A stretch of 64,000 nt of DNA from an uncultured Sphingomonas sp. (lineage in GTDB: Bacteria; Pseudomonadota; Alphaproteobacteria; Sphingomonadales; Sphingomonadaceae). Every line of letters starts with the position of its first letter. Position 1 is the first letter of the stretch. The stretch lies in contig NZ_CAJYTI010000010.1 of NCBI RefSeq assembly GCF_913777625.1, positions 301,095-365,094 of the forward strand, read 5' to 3'. The notes below the pieces were generated by a model that saw only the letters and a program-made list of their open reading frames with translations, had not been told where the DNA came from and searched no databases. The translations under genes and the position numbers were made by a program. This document shows positions 1 through 14,847 of the stretch, piece by piece.

Positions 1-1520
<1,520 letters not shown>

Positions 1521-1526
1521 AGCAGA

Positions 1527-5672
<4,146 letters not shown>

Positions 5673-6193
5673 AGGTGTGTGTTGCCTCGTCAGCCGTAAA
5701 CTCGGTGCCCCTGTCCGGGAGCCAGGACGTGCAAATCGACGCCGAAAGGCCGCGCGACCCCCGATGCTCGGGATTCGGCAGCTCTACAGGCGTCTGACAA
5801 GCCGTTCCGTTCCATTCGTACGATGCACTGCGCGACGGCGCATCATGTCCCGAACGGAGGGCCAGAGCGGGGATATAGGGGGTGGGGCAGGGGATGTCAA
5901 AGCCTGTCCGCGCCGGCCGATCGGCAGGTCAAGACGTTCCCCGCCGGCCCCGCCAGGCGCGGGGCGCCAAATTCGCCAAGCAGCCTAGGCACTTGGCAGC
6001 AACAATCTGTTGCGCCGCGGCGGAGTTCGTCGCTAGAGCACGGCGCAGGCTATGGGCCGGATGAAGGCCTGTGCTAGGCACCGGACAAGCCAGGGACCCG
6101 ACACGACGGTTTCCAGCGACATGGTATGCCGCGCAGCAGGGAAGCGGCGTTCGAGGACCGGCTTCGGTTCGGCCACGGGTGCAGGGGACAAGT
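5673..6193. other. Gene-free spacer upstream of rpoB
   Basis: This 521-base stretch lies between the divergent rpoB and acyltransferase genes. I see no supportable gene: the open frames in it are short and arginine/proline-rich. It should hold the rpoB promoter and leader, because the usual rplJL read-through is blocked by the inserted block. I could not pick a convincing -35/-10 pair. A small hairpin GCAACA/TGTTGC lies near 5998-6012. Confidence 0.5.
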
Positions 6194-7282
6194 GTGGGAT
6201 ATTTCCTTTCAGACCGTGTTTTGGATGCGAAGCACAACAACCTCACCCTCGTTCGACTGATTCTGGCAGCATCCGTCATCTATTCCCACTCGCTGGAAGC
6301 GACGAATGGGATGGACGAGACCATTGCGCTCTTCCACCAGCCGATGTCCTGGTTTGCGGTCAACGGCTTCTTCGCGTTGTCTGGCTTCCTGATGTACCGG
6401 AGCCTCGAGCGGAATGCCTCGATCGGCAGCTTCGCCCTTTCGCGCTTCATGCGGATCTGGCCGGGCATGATCGCGATGTGCGTGATCGTGGTGCTGCTGT
6501 TCCTTCCCTTCACGACGGTGTCGATCGGGGCCTATCTCACCGGCAGCGATACCCTGCGGTTCCTGATCTACAACCAGCTGACGCTGGGCTGGTATTCGCT
6601 GACCGGCGTTTTCTGTGGCGGAAGCGGCGAACCGTGCAACATCAACGGCTCGCTCTGGACGATCCCGTGGGAGATCCGCTGCTACGTCATCATCGCGGTG
6701 CTGGCCAAGCTCGGGCTGCTGCGAAGCAAGCCCTTCCACCGGTTCGTGGTGCCGGTCAGTCTGGGCGGGGCGCTGCTGTTTCTGTTTCCGCCGGTGCATG
6801 CCTGGCTGCAGGGCATGCTGCACGGGCACCTCTATTTTCTGGAGCAGATTGCCCGCCTGTGGACCGCGTTCCTGCTGGGCGGCGTGGCCTATGCCAACCG
6901 GCACCGCATCCCGCTGTCCTGGCTCGGCGCGCTGGCACTGCTGGTGCTGGTGTATCTGACCCGATCCCTGTTCTTCGGGGACATTCTTCGCAGCATCGCG
7001 GTGCTCTACTGGGTGCTGTGCGTCGGGTTCCTGGCCGCCGGCAAGATACCGGGCGCGCCGCGACTGCCCGATTTTTCCTTCGGCACCTATATCTACGGCA
7101 TGCCGGTGATGCGGCTGATCCTTCTCCTGGTGCCGGCGATCGAGGGGCATCTGCTGGCGCTCGCCACCATGGTGCTGGTACTTCCCTTCGCCGCCTTCTC
7201 CTGGGAAGCGATCGAGCGGCCGGCGCAGACGCTGCGCAAGCGCTTCCGCAAACCGCGCGGCGCCGCGCTGAAGGCGAATTGA
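6194..7282 (+). CDS. Acyltransferase 3 family membrane protein
   Basis: This polytopic inner-membrane acyltransferase of the OafA/acyltransferase-3 type is expected to O-acylate a cell-surface sugar or small molecule; the substrate is unknown. The open frame extends upstream to 6071, but the best start is GTG 6194, preceded by AGGGG at 6183-6187. This gives 362 residues starting (M)GYFLSDRV. Family features are N-terminal NNLTLVRLILAASVIYSHS (with the conserved His), FFALSGFLMYRSL, SLWTIPWEIRCY and about ten hydrophobic segments, ending in a basic cytoplasmic tail. It stands alone, 112 bases before a TonB-dependent receptor on the same strand. Confidence 0.85.
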   Translation: MGYFLSDRVLDAKHNNLTLVRLILAASVIYSHSLEATNGMDETIALFHQPMSWFAVNGFFALSGFLMYRSLERNASIGSFALSRFMRIWPGMIAMCVIVVLLFLPFTTVSIGAYLTGSDTLRFLIYNQLTLGWYSLTGVFCGGSGEPCNINGSLWTIPWEIRCYVIIAVLAKLGLLRSKPFHRFVVPVSLGGALLFLFPPVHAWLQGMLHGHLYFLEQIARLWTAFLLGGVAYANRHRIPLSWLGALALLVLVYLTRSLFFGDILRSIAVLYWVLCVGFLAAGKIPGAPRLPDFSFGTYIYGMPVMRLILLLVPAIEGHLLALATMVLVLPFAAFSWEAIERPAQTLRKRFRKPRGAALKAN

Positions 7283-7394
7283 GCGCGGCCCGCCACCGAG
7301 TGTCCCTTGGATCAGGACATAAAACCATCATCGCGTTGCAGTGATAGTTTCATATTTGAGCCCCAACGGCCTCCCCGAACCAGGGAGGGTCACC

Positions 7395-9695
7395 ATGAAC
7401 AAGAAATCGGGTCTCGTCGCCATTTTGCTCGCCACCGTTTCGGCGACGGCGGTCCACGCGCAGGATGCGCAGCAGCAGCAGGAAGCGCCGGGGGGTAGCG
7501 ACATCATCGTCACTTCGCAGAAGTTCGAGCAGAAGCTCCGCGACGTGCCGATCACCATCACCGCCGTCACCCAGGAGACGATGAAGCGCCTCGGCGTCGA
7601 CGATCTCGACGAGGTCGCCGCTTATGTTCCCGGCCTCAACATCCAGGAGCAGAGCGCCAACAATCCCGGTATCGTGATCCGCGGCATCACCTCGGACAGC
7701 GGCTCGGCGCAGCAGGCGGCACGCGTGACGCTCTATTATAACGGCGTCGATATCTCGCGGTCGCGCGGCGCGTACCAGGCGGTCTACGACGTCGACCGCA
7801 TCGAAGTGGTGAAGGGCCCGCAGGCGACGCTGTTCGGCACGGCCTCGACCGTGGGCGCGGTCAGCATCATCTCGGCCAAGCCCAAGCCGGGCGTCGAGGG
7901 CGAGGTGACCGCCGGCTATGGCAACTACAATGCCTATCTGGCGGGCGGACATCTCAATGTCGGCAACGACGTGATTGCCGCGCGCATCGCCGGCGAGTGG
8001 AAGAAGCGCGACGGCTATGTGAAGAACCTGTCGACCACCCAGGGCGACCTCTACGCGCAGAACCAGCTCGGCCTGCGCGCCTCGCTCCGCTACACGCCGA
8101 CCAGTGCGCTGACCGTCGATCTGGTCGGCACCTATGACCGCCAGCGCAACAGCGGCACGGCGTTCGTCTCCAAGCGCTTCGCGACGTCGCAGGGCCCCGG
8201 CGACCCCTTCGGTGCCGCCAACCTGTCGGGCTCGCCCTTCTCCAAGCAGGTGCTGGGCAGCGACAAGCTGGGTCTCACCCGCGACGTGTATGACGTGAAC
8301 CTCACCGCGCGCTACGATCTGGGCGACGGCTGGAGCTTCACCACCGTCAACGGCTATCGTTCGTTCAGCTCGCTCGAAGTATTCGACGCCGACGGCTCGG
8401 CCGCCTGGTGGCTCGAATTCGCCGAGGGCGCCTATGGCTCGCAGCTGAGCCATGAATCGCGCTTCGCTTATGCGAACGACCATTTCCGCACCAGCTTCGG
8501 CTGGAACGTGTTCCACGAGAACAACCGCCAGGAAGTGCCCTTCTCGACCGAGGAAGGCATCTACCTGCAGTGCGCGGCCAACCTGATCCCGGGGCTGGGC
8601 TGCATCTCGTCCACGGGCGTGGTGACGGCCGCGCAGGCGACGTCGATCCTCACCAAGGGCGCGGCGACGCAGATCCCGTACAGCTCGATCTTCACCAACA
8701 AGGGCATCAACGACCAATATTCGATGTTCGGCGAAGCGACCTGGATGCCCAGCCACAAGCTGGAGCTGACCGCAGGGCTTCGCGCGATGATCGAGCAGCG
8801 CAAGTCGGGCTTCGTGTCGGTCGCCCCCAATTCGGTGCTGTCGAAGGCGCCGCTGATTCCGGGCCAGACCACCACCAAGGGCACGCTGTGGAGCCAGGAC
8901 AGCTTCCAGGCCTTCCTGCCGCGCTTCAACGCGCTGTACCGGGTGAACGATGCGCTCAACCTCTATGCCACCATCTCGAAGGGCCGCCGTTCGCCGGTGG
9001 TCAACCAGGGTGCCGCGCCGGTCGTGGCCTCGGTGATCCCGGAAGAGACGGTGTGGAACTATGAGGGCGGCGCCAAGCTGTCGCGCGGTATGTTCAACGG
9101 CTCGATCGGGGTCTATTACCAGAAGTATCGCAACTTCCAGATCAGCCGCACCGTCACCGACGCGAACGATCCGTCGGGCCGCCCGGTCGGCACCAGCATC
9201 ACCGAGAGCGCCGGCACCGCCAGCAATCTCGGCTTCGAGGCCGAGGGGCAGCTGCGACCGACCAACTGGCTGACGGTATTCGGCAATGTCGGCTTCATCG
9301 ACGGCGGCATCGACAACACCAAGGCGAACGGCATCTATGCCAACAACCGCTTCCGCCTGCAGCCGCGCACCCAGTGGGCGGCCGGCTTCACGGTCGACGC
9401 GCCGGTCGGCAACGGCATCCGCGTCTTCGCGACGCCCAGCGTGACCTATCGCAGCAAGATCTTCTTCGAGATCCCCAACAAGGAAGCCATTTCGCAGACC
9501 AAGTACACGCTGGTGAACCTGAAGGCGGGCGTCAGCTTCGCCGAGGGCAAATATGAGGTCGCCGGCTATGTCCGCAACGCGCTCAACGAGAAGTATCTGC
9601 TCGACGCCGGCAATACCGGCGGCGCCTTCAACGATCCGACCTACATCCCGGGTGAGCCGCGCTTCTACGGCGTGCAGCTGACCGGCCGCTTCTGA
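7395..9695 (+). CDS. TonB-dependent receptor
   Basis: This outer-membrane active transporter is energised by TonB-ExbBD. It has 766 residues from ATG 7395, with GGGAGGG at 7383-7389; the upstream extension to 7341 is discarded. A signal peptide ends near VHAQ (about residue 22). The start of the plug has the DIIVTSQKFEQKLRDVPITI type of motif common in sphingomonads, followed by RGITSD and EVVKGPQATLFG. A 22-strand barrel should follow, ending in the aromatic C-terminus GVQLTGRF. The next gene, 130 bases downstream beyond a terminator, encodes a secreted amino-acid-ester hydrolase, so the ligand may be a peptide, amino-acid ester or similar compound; this is inference. Confidence 0.92.
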   Translation: MNKKSGLVAILLATVSATAVHAQDAQQQQEAPGGSDIIVTSQKFEQKLRDVPITITAVTQETMKRLGVDDLDEVAAYVPGLNIQEQSANNPGIVIRGITSDSGSAQQAARVTLYYNGVDISRSRGAYQAVYDVDRIEVVKGPQATLFGTASTVGAVSIISAKPKPGVEGEVTAGYGNYNAYLAGGHLNVGNDVIAARIAGEWKKRDGYVKNLSTTQGDLYAQNQLGLRASLRYTPTSALTVDLVGTYDRQRNSGTAFVSKRFATSQGPGDPFGAANLSGSPFSKQVLGSDKLGLTRDVYDVNLTARYDLGDGWSFTTVNGYRSFSSLEVFDADGSAAWWLEFAEGAYGSQLSHESRFAYANDHFRTSFGWNVFHENNRQEVPFSTEEGIYLQCAANLIPGLGCISSTGVVTAAQATSILTKGAATQIPYSSIFTNKGINDQYSMFGEATWMPSHKLELTAGLRAMIEQRKSGFVSVAPNSVLSKAPLIPGQTTTKGTLWSQDSFQAFLPRFNALYRVNDALNLYATISKGRRSPVVNQGAAPVVASVIPEETVWNYEGGAKLSRGMFNGSIGVYYQKYRNFQISRTVTDANDPSGRPVGTSITESAGTASNLGFEAEGQLRPTNWLTVFGNVGFIDGGIDNTKANGIYANNRFRLQPRTQWAAGFTVDAPVGNGIRVFATPSVTYRSKIFFEIPNKEAISQTKYTLVNLKAGVSFAEGKYEVAGYVRNALNEKYLLDAGNTGGAFNDPTYIPGEPRFYGVQLTGRF

Positions 9696-9701
9696 TCGGC
9701 C

Positions 9702-9740
9702 CTGGAGGGGCGGGGCAGCGCCTCGTCCCTCCAGCTTTTT
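9702..9740 (+). terminator. Rho-independent terminator after TonB receptor
   Basis: An 8-bp stem CTGGAGGG/CCCTCCAG (9702-9709 and 9727-9734) with a GC-rich inner part is followed by CTTTTT. It separates the receptor from the hydrolase gene, although read-through is possible. Confidence 0.7.
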
Positions 9741-9825
9741 CGCCGATCAAAATGCATGGGCAGGCGCTTCCCATCGCGCCAATGTGACACTATCACCCCG
9801 GGCTTCGGTTCTCTGGGGAGACATC

Positions 9826-11733
9826 ATGCAGCTTCGTACCCTGTTTCTGGCCGCCCTCGCGACGACGGCGCTGGTTCCCGCCGTGCACGCCCAGCAGGCG
9901 CAGCCGTTCAACGACATCCCGGCCAAGTTCGTGCTCCCCGAAGGGCCGAAGGACTATATCCGCCGCGAGGTGATGGTGCCGATGCGCGACGGCACCAAGC
10001 TGTTCACCACCATCGTGATTCCGAAGGGCGCCAAGAACGCCCCGATCCTGCTCACCCGCACGCCCTATGATGCGTACAACCGCGTTCGCCGTACCGACAG
10101 CAACAAGATGCTCTCGGTGCTGGCGCAGGGCGACGAGGTGTTCACCCAGGCCGGCTATATCCGCGTGTTCCAGGACATTCGCGGCAAGTATCGCTCCGAA
10201 GGGGATTTCGTTGTCACCCGCCCGCCGGTCGGCCCGCTCAACCCGACCAAGGTCGACGACACGACCGACGCCTATGACACGATCGACTGGCTGGTGAAGA
10301 ACCTGCCCGAATCGAACGGCAAGGTCGGCATGCTCGGTTCGTCCTACGAAGGCTGGACGGTGGTGATGGCGCTGCTCCATCCGCACCCGGCGCTCAAGGT
10401 CGCCGCGCCCGAAAGCCCGATGATCGACGGATGGATGGGCGACGACTGGTTCCACCACGGCGCCTTCCGCCTGCCCAATATCGGCTGGATCTCCGGCATC
10501 ACCGGCTACAAGGCCGGCGGCCCGACCCCGCCCAATGGCGGCTGGGACGATTACGACACCTTCCGCAAGGTCGGCTCGGCCGGCGACTGGGCCAAGCAGT
10601 ACGGCTATGACCAGCTGCCCTTCTGGCAGAAGCTGAGCCAGCACGTGTCGTACGATGCCTTCTGGCAGGGCCAGGCCCTCGACAAGATCCTTGCGGCCAA
10701 TCCCTCGAACGTCCCCACCCTGTGGGAGCAGGGCCTGTGGGATCACGAGGACATGTACGGCGCGATCCATGCCTGGGAGGAACGGCAGAAGACTCCGCAG
10801 GCGACCAACAACTTCCTGCTGATGGGCCCGTGGCGGCACTCGGGCTTCAACTATAACGGCTCGAAGCTCGGCGAGCTGAACTTCGAGGGCGATACGGCGC
10901 TCCAGGCGCGGCGCGACATCCTGCTGCCCTTCTTCAACGCGCATCTGAAGGACGGCGCGCCGTCCTATACCCCGCCGGTCGCCAGCATCTACAACACCGG
11001 CGAGAACCACTGGGACTTCCTCAACAAGTGGCCGCTGGGCGCGCAGCTGACGCCGCTCTATCTCGGCGCCGGCGAGACTGCGGGCTTCGCGCAGACCGGG
11101 GCAGGGGAGGACAGCTATGTCTCCGATCCCGCCAAGCCGGTCCCGTACCTGCCGCGCCCGATCAACTTCAACGACGGCCGCTGGGGCACCTATCTGGTCA
11201 CCGACCAGCGCTTCGTCGACGGGCGGCAGGACGTGCTGAGCTATTCGACCCCGGTGCTGAAGGAGGCCGTACGCCTCTCCGGCGTGCCGCTCGCGGACAT
11301 CTTCGCCAAGACGACCGGCACCGACGGCGACTTTGTCGTCAAGGTGATCGATGTCTATCCGGACGAGATCGCCTCGGCCAAGGAGATGGGCGGGTTCCAG
11401 CTGCCGATCGCGATGGACATCTTCCGCGGTCGCTACCGCAACTCGTTCGAGCATCCCTCGCCGATCCCGGCGGGCAAGGTGCAGGAGTACAAGTTCCGAC
11501 TGCCGGCGGTGAACCACACCTTCCTGCCGGGCCACCGGATCATGGTGCAGATCCAGTCGACCTTGTTCCCGGTCTATGACCGCAACCCGCAGAAATATGT
11601 GGAGAACATCTTCTTCGCCAAGCCCGGCGACTATCAGAAGGCGACGGTGTCGATCGTCTATGGCGGCAAGCAGGCCAGCTCGGTGCTGCTGCCGGTGGTG
11701 CCGGTAGACCAGAGCGCGGCCAAAGCGCGTTGA
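9826..11733 (+). CDS. CocE/NonD family secreted hydrolase, alpha-amino-acid-ester-hydrolase-like
   Basis: This serine hydrolase has 635 residues, starting at ATG 9826 after GGGGAG at 9815-9820, and a signal peptide ending near VHAQQA, so it is expected in the periplasm. The triad can be placed: Ser173 in GSSYEGW, Asp306 in GLWDHEDMYGAI and His338 in GPWRHSG. The Ser-Asp and Asp-His spacings (133 and 32) match those I recall for Acetobacter turbidans alpha-amino-acid ester hydrolase. The ESPMIDGWMGDDWFHHGAFR segment is also typical of that family. A C-terminal jelly-roll (X-Pro dipeptidyl-peptidase C-like) follows. Family enzymes hydrolyse or transfer amino-acid esters and some beta-lactam side chains; the natural substrate is unknown. 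It is probably linked with the preceding TonB receptor. Confidence 0.88.
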   Translation: MQLRTLFLAALATTALVPAVHAQQAQPFNDIPAKFVLPEGPKDYIRREVMVPMRDGTKLFTTIVIPKGAKNAPILLTRTPYDAYNRVRRTDSNKMLSVLAQGDEVFTQAGYIRVFQDIRGKYRSEGDFVVTRPPVGPLNPTKVDDTTDAYDTIDWLVKNLPESNGKVGMLGSSYEGWTVVMALLHPHPALKVAAPESPMIDGWMGDDWFHHGAFRLPNIGWISGITGYKAGGPTPPNGGWDDYDTFRKVGSAGDWAKQYGYDQLPFWQKLSQHVSYDAFWQGQALDKILAANPSNVPTLWEQGLWDHEDMYGAIHAWEERQKTPQATNNFLLMGPWRHSGFNYNGSKLGELNFEGDTALQARRDILLPFFNAHLKDGAPSYTPPVASIYNTGENHWDFLNKWPLGAQLTPLYLGAGETAGFAQTGAGEDSYVSDPAKPVPYLPRPINFNDGRWGTYLVTDQRFVDGRQDVLSYSTPVLKEAVRLSGVPLADIFAKTTGTDGDFVVKVIDVYPDEIASAKEMGGFQLPIAMDIFRGRYRNSFEHPSPIPAGKVQEYKFRLPAVNHTFLPGHRIMVQIQSTLFPVYDRNPQKYVENIFFAKPGDYQKATVSIVYGGKQASSVLLPVVPVDQSAAKAR

Positions 11734-11739
11734 TCGATG

Positions 11740-11768
11740 CGGCCGCCCCGCCGCGTGCGGGGCGGCCG
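11740..11768 (+). terminator. GC hairpin after hydrolase gene
   Basis: A perfect 12-bp stem (CGGCCGCCCCGC with its complement) and loop CGCGT lie directly after the hydrolase stop. There is no T-run, so termination is plausible but not certain. Confidence 0.5.
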
Positions 11769-11938
11769 TCATCCGGCGAGGCCGGCAGCGGCGGGTTCGC
11801 CATACATGCCTGGTATTACGGGGAAATCCCTAGGCCTTCTGCGTCCCTCTGCATTCTTCCTTAACCTCCTTCCGATTGAATTGCAGCCGATACAAGCGGC
11901 GGCTGAACCAGGCGCCGCACGGGCAGGGGCGCAGTGCC

Positions 11939-12493
11939 ATGAGGGTCGCGGACATTCGGCGGTATCTTCGTGAGACGCTGGAGTTCTTCGTCTACTTCCT
12001 GTTCATGACGGCCCTTGGCGCGGCGATGTATGTGCTCGTCAATTACGCACCCCAGGCCAATGCCCGCTGGTATATCAACACCTGCATCGCGATGGCGGTG
12101 TTCACCGGGCTCTACGCGCTACGGATGTTCGGGCGCTATCGCAGGGCGATGCGGCGCTTGGCGGCGCTCCCGGACGATCTTGTCATCGGGCCGCGCGAGC
12201 CGCAGCGCGACGAACTGGTGACTCTGCAATGGTCTGAGCGTATCGCCTCGGAGCGGCTGGAGGCACGCGGCGGCGACCCCGAACGGGTTCGGCTGCTCGA
12301 GAAGCTGGAAGCGGTGGAACTTGCCTATCGCGAGCGCTGCGCCGAGCTGGATATCGACCCCGAGCAGGAGGAGACGGCGACGATCGATCCGAACCTGTCG
12401 CTCGAGGCGATCCGCGCGCGCCTTGCCGCGCGCATGCTGCGACTTGCAGAAGTGGATGAGGCGGATGTGCGGCCGCCGATTTTTCGGTCCTGA
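11939..12493 (+). CDS. Two-TM membrane protein, first of a tandem paralog pair
   Basis: This is an unrecognised inner-membrane protein of 184 residues from ATG 11939 (MRVADIRRYLRETLEFF). Two hydrophobic segments (about residues 15-35 and 50-65) are joined by a short loop with NYAPQANARWY and followed by a basic RMFGRYRRAMRRL. The remaining 110 residues are charged and probably helical, cytoplasmic by the positive-inside rule. The next gene is a clear paralog in its N-terminal half (shared RRYL, SLEF/TLEF, GRMF/LRMF patterns). The upstream spacer of about 170 bases has no clear promoter. No function is assigned. Confidence 0.7.
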   Translation: MRVADIRRYLRETLEFFVYFLFMTALGAAMYVLVNYAPQANARWYINTCIAMAVFTGLYALRMFGRYRRAMRRLAALPDDLVIGPREPQRDELVTLQWSERIASERLEARGGDPERVRLLEKLEAVELAYRERCAELDIDPEQEETATIDPNLSLEAIRARLAARMLRLAEVDEADVRPPIFRS

Positions 12494-12613
12494 GGCGTTC
12501 CACCTGCCGCGCCTTTAGGATTCATTAACGTGCTCGGTTCATGATGCGGATGCGAAGAGTGCGCCGGGCGGGGGTGACAACGCAGGAGCGGCTCGCCTGA
12601 TGGGATTGCGTTG

Positions 12614-13138
12614 ATGAAGCCCGAATCGGTTCGCCGGTATCTCATGACCTCGCTGGAATTCGGCGCCTATTGTCTGATGATGACGCTGATCAGCTATCTC
12701 ATGGTCCTGCTGGTTTTGCGTGCGCCGCACCCCAACAGCGGAATCTATATTAGCGTCGCGATCCTGGCCGCGATTCTGACGGGTATCCACGCCGGGCGGA
12801 TGTTCCGTATGTACCGGGTCGCGCTGCAGCGTCTCCGCGCCCGGGCGAAGAAGAAGGACCGACCGCGCCACTGGTCGGACCGTATCGCTGCGGCCGAGGC
12901 GGTGCGCCGCGAGGACGGCCTGCGCGCACGGCTGGCGCGCGACGAGGCGTCCCCCGCGCTGCAGGCGATCCGGTTGCGGATCGCCGAGCGCATGGCGCGC
13001 GAGGACCGCGAGCGCGAGGAATTCGAGCGTGCCGAACGGGACCGGATGGAGCGCGAGCGGCTCGATCGGGTGGATCGCGCGCGTGTCGCGCGGATCCGCG
13101 GTGAGGTCGAGCGCAAGATGAGCCGCAACAACCACTGA
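12614..13138 (+). CDS. Two-TM membrane protein, second of a tandem paralog pair
   Basis: This unrecognised membrane protein has 174 residues from ATG 12614 (MKPESVRRYLMTSLEFGAYC); a TTG lies one codon upstream. The first 75 residues align with the preceding gene: RRYL, a first membrane segment, an APHPNSG loop, a second membrane segment and RMFRMYRVALQRL. The C-terminal half differs and is a highly charged Arg/Glu helix (about residues 120-165) that could form a coiled coil. The two genes are 120 bases apart and probably arose by duplication, keeping the membrane hairpin while the cytoplasmic tails diverged. Confidence 0.7.
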   Translation: MKPESVRRYLMTSLEFGAYCLMMTLISYLMVLLVLRAPHPNSGIYISVAILAAILTGIHAGRMFRMYRVALQRLRARAKKKDRPRHWSDRIAAAEAVRREDGLRARLARDEASPALQAIRLRIAERMAREDREREEFERAERDRMERERLDRVDRARVARIRGEVERKMSRNNH

Positions 13139-13226
13139 TCTTGTCGCGACCACAGGCGGCCGCAGCAATAGACTGAACTGTGGCCGGTGCAGCGGCGGTT
13201 CATCTGCGGATCGTCAGCACGCGCAG

Positions 13227-14327
13227 GTGAGATCGGGGATCCTTCCAGCACTATCGGCGGCCATCTTGACGGGGCTGGCCTCGGCGCCGGCAGCGGCGCA
13301 GGAGCAGGCGGCGCCCACGCCTGTTCCGACGCCTGCATCCACGCCCCAGGCCATTCCGGGCGTGCTGCCCGAGCGCTTTCGGTTGCCGGGGACGGAGCCG
13401 AGCCCCGCGCCTTCGCCCGTGCCGATCGTCACGCCCGTGCCGGTTGCGGTTCCGACGCCGAGAACTACGCCGGCTCCGCCCCGTCCGCATGTCGCATCGT
13501 CCCCCGCAGGACCAGCCCGGGCCTCGGCAACGCCCACGCCGCCGCGGGCAAGGGCGCCGTCGCCGCCGCCGACAGGGTCGCCGGCGATCGAGCGGCGGCC
13601 GGCAGCGACTCCGCCGCCTCCTGCCGGATCCGCGTTGCCGCCGACCGCAACGCCCGTGGCGCGCTGGCCGTGGCTCGCCGGGGGCGCGGCGATCTCCTTC
13701 GCGCTGGCCGGGTGGGTCCTATGGCGCAATCGTCGGCGCACCGCTCCGGAGCCGGTGATCGCGGCGCGCCTGGACCCCGTCGATCCGCCGCGGCCCGCGC
13801 CGCCGCCGCGTCCACGCGATCGCGCGATACCCGATTCCGATACCTCGCCCTTCGCCGTGCGCGTCGCCGCCGGGCAGCTCCGCTTTGCCGAGACCGAGCT
13901 CCGGTTCGAGCTGGAGCTGGAGATCACCAACACCCGGCCCCAGCGGGCCGAGGCGCTACGGCCGGCACTGGCCCTGATCAGCGCGCATCCGGGCCAGGAT
14001 CGGGACATTGCCGCCTTCCATGGCGCGTCTGCGGGGATGGCGCAGGCGGAGGCGTTCGATCTCGCGCCCGGCGCTGTGCTGCGGCTGCCGGTTCGGATGG
14101 TGTTGCCGCGATCGCGGATCCATACGGTGTCGCTGCGCGGCCGCCCGATGTTCGTCGCGCTGCTGATGCTCGATCTGCGCTGGCGTGCCGGGCTCAGTAT
14201 TCGCCGAAGCGGGACGGACTTTCTGATCGGGAGCGCCGGTGCCTCGGACAAGCCGGGCCCGATCTGGCTTGATCGGCCCGCACCCGCTGCGCTGGCGGCT
14301 ACCGCGTATCGCCCGGCCGCGCTCTAG
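13227..14327 (+). CDS. Secreted/anchored proline-rich protein of unknown function
   Basis: I do not recognise this protein (366 residues from GTG 13227). It has a signal peptide ending near APAAAQ, then about 110 residues rich in Pro, Thr and Ala. One membrane segment (PWLAGGAAISFALAGWVLW, about residues 148-167) is followed by Arg-rich and Pro-rich stretches and then a C-terminal domain of about 150 residues with alternating strands (FAVRVAAGQLRFAETELRF onward). The layout suggests a periplasmic low-complexity spacer and a beta-sandwich-like domain beyond the membrane helix. The start is chosen because it gives a good signal peptide, although the ribosome binding site is weak. It is convergent with rplL. 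Confidence 0.6.
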   Translation: MRSGILPALSAAILTGLASAPAAAQEQAAPTPVPTPASTPQAIPGVLPERFRLPGTEPSPAPSPVPIVTPVPVAVPTPRTTPAPPRPHVASSPAGPARASATPTPPRARAPSPPPTGSPAIERRPAATPPPPAGSALPPTATPVARWPWLAGGAAISFALAGWVLWRNRRRTAPEPVIAARLDPVDPPRPAPPPRPRDRAIPDSDTSPFAVRVAAGQLRFAETELRFELELEITNTRPQRAEALRPALALISAHPGQDRDIAAFHGASAGMAQAEAFDLAPGAVLRLPVRMVLPRSRIHTVSLRGRPMFVALLMLDLRWRAGLSIRRSGTDFLIGSAGASDKPGPIWLDRPAPAALAATAYRPAAL

Positions 14328-14343
14328 TATTGGCAACAAAAGA

Positions 14344-14373
14344 AAAGGGCGGCCTGTTGCCAGGCCGCCCTTT
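14344..14373 (-). terminator. Terminator of rplJ-rplL (bidirectional hairpin)
   Basis: A perfect 13-bp stem AAAGGGCGGCCTG/CAGGCCGCCCTTT has a 4-base loop. Read on the minus strand it is followed by TTTTCTTTTG, so it is a good intrinsic terminator for rplL. It may also stop the convergent plus-strand gene. Confidence 0.85.
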
Positions 14374-14409
14374 CCATGTTTCGAGGCCTTGAAATCGGCC
14401 AGGAAGCAC

Positions 14410-14787
14410 TTACTTGATTTCGACGGTCGCGCCGGCTTCTTCAAGCTGCTTCTTGATCTTCTCGGCTTCGTCCTTCGACACGCCTTCCTTGACCGGCTTC
14501 GGGGCGCCTTCGACCAGCGCCTTTGCTTCGGTCAGGCCGAGCGAGGTGATCGCGCGGACTTCCTTGATGACGTTGATCTTCTTGCCACCGTCGCCGGTGA
14601 GGATCACGTCGAACTCGGTCTGCTCTTCAGCAGCCGGAGCAGCGGCGCCACCAGCGGCCGGGCCGGCAACGGCGACGGCAGCGGCGGCCGAAACGCCCCA
14701 CTTCTCTTCGAGCAGCTTCGAAAGCTCAGCGGCTTCGAGAACGGTCAGCGCGGAAAGCTGGTCGACGATTGCGTTGAGGTCAGCCAT
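14410..14787 (-). CDS. rplL: 50S ribosomal protein L7/L12
   Basis: This is the stalk protein of the large ribosomal subunit, which recruits translation GTPases. It has 125 residues from ATG 14785-14787 ([20 protein letters not shown]), with GGAG upstream; the longer frame adds four unlikely residues. The N-terminal dimerisation helices, the Ala/Gly-rich hinge (about residues 38-56) and the C-terminal factor-binding domain ([20 protein letters not shown]) are all present. It follows rplJ by 60 bases and ends at a strong terminator. In most relatives rpoB follows directly, but here it is about 8.7 kb away. Confidence 0.98.
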   Translation of the reverse strand: MADLNAIVDQLSALTVLEAAELSKLLEEKWGVSAAAAVAVAGPAAGGAAAPAAEEQTEFDVILTGDGGKKINVIKEVRAITSLGLTEAKALVEGAPKPVKEGVSKDEAEKIKKQLEEAGATVEIK

Positions 14788-14847
14788 TGTAAACTCCAAT
14801 CAGTTCAAAAGTTTCGGGATAAGATAACGGTCGCTTGAAGCCGAAGC

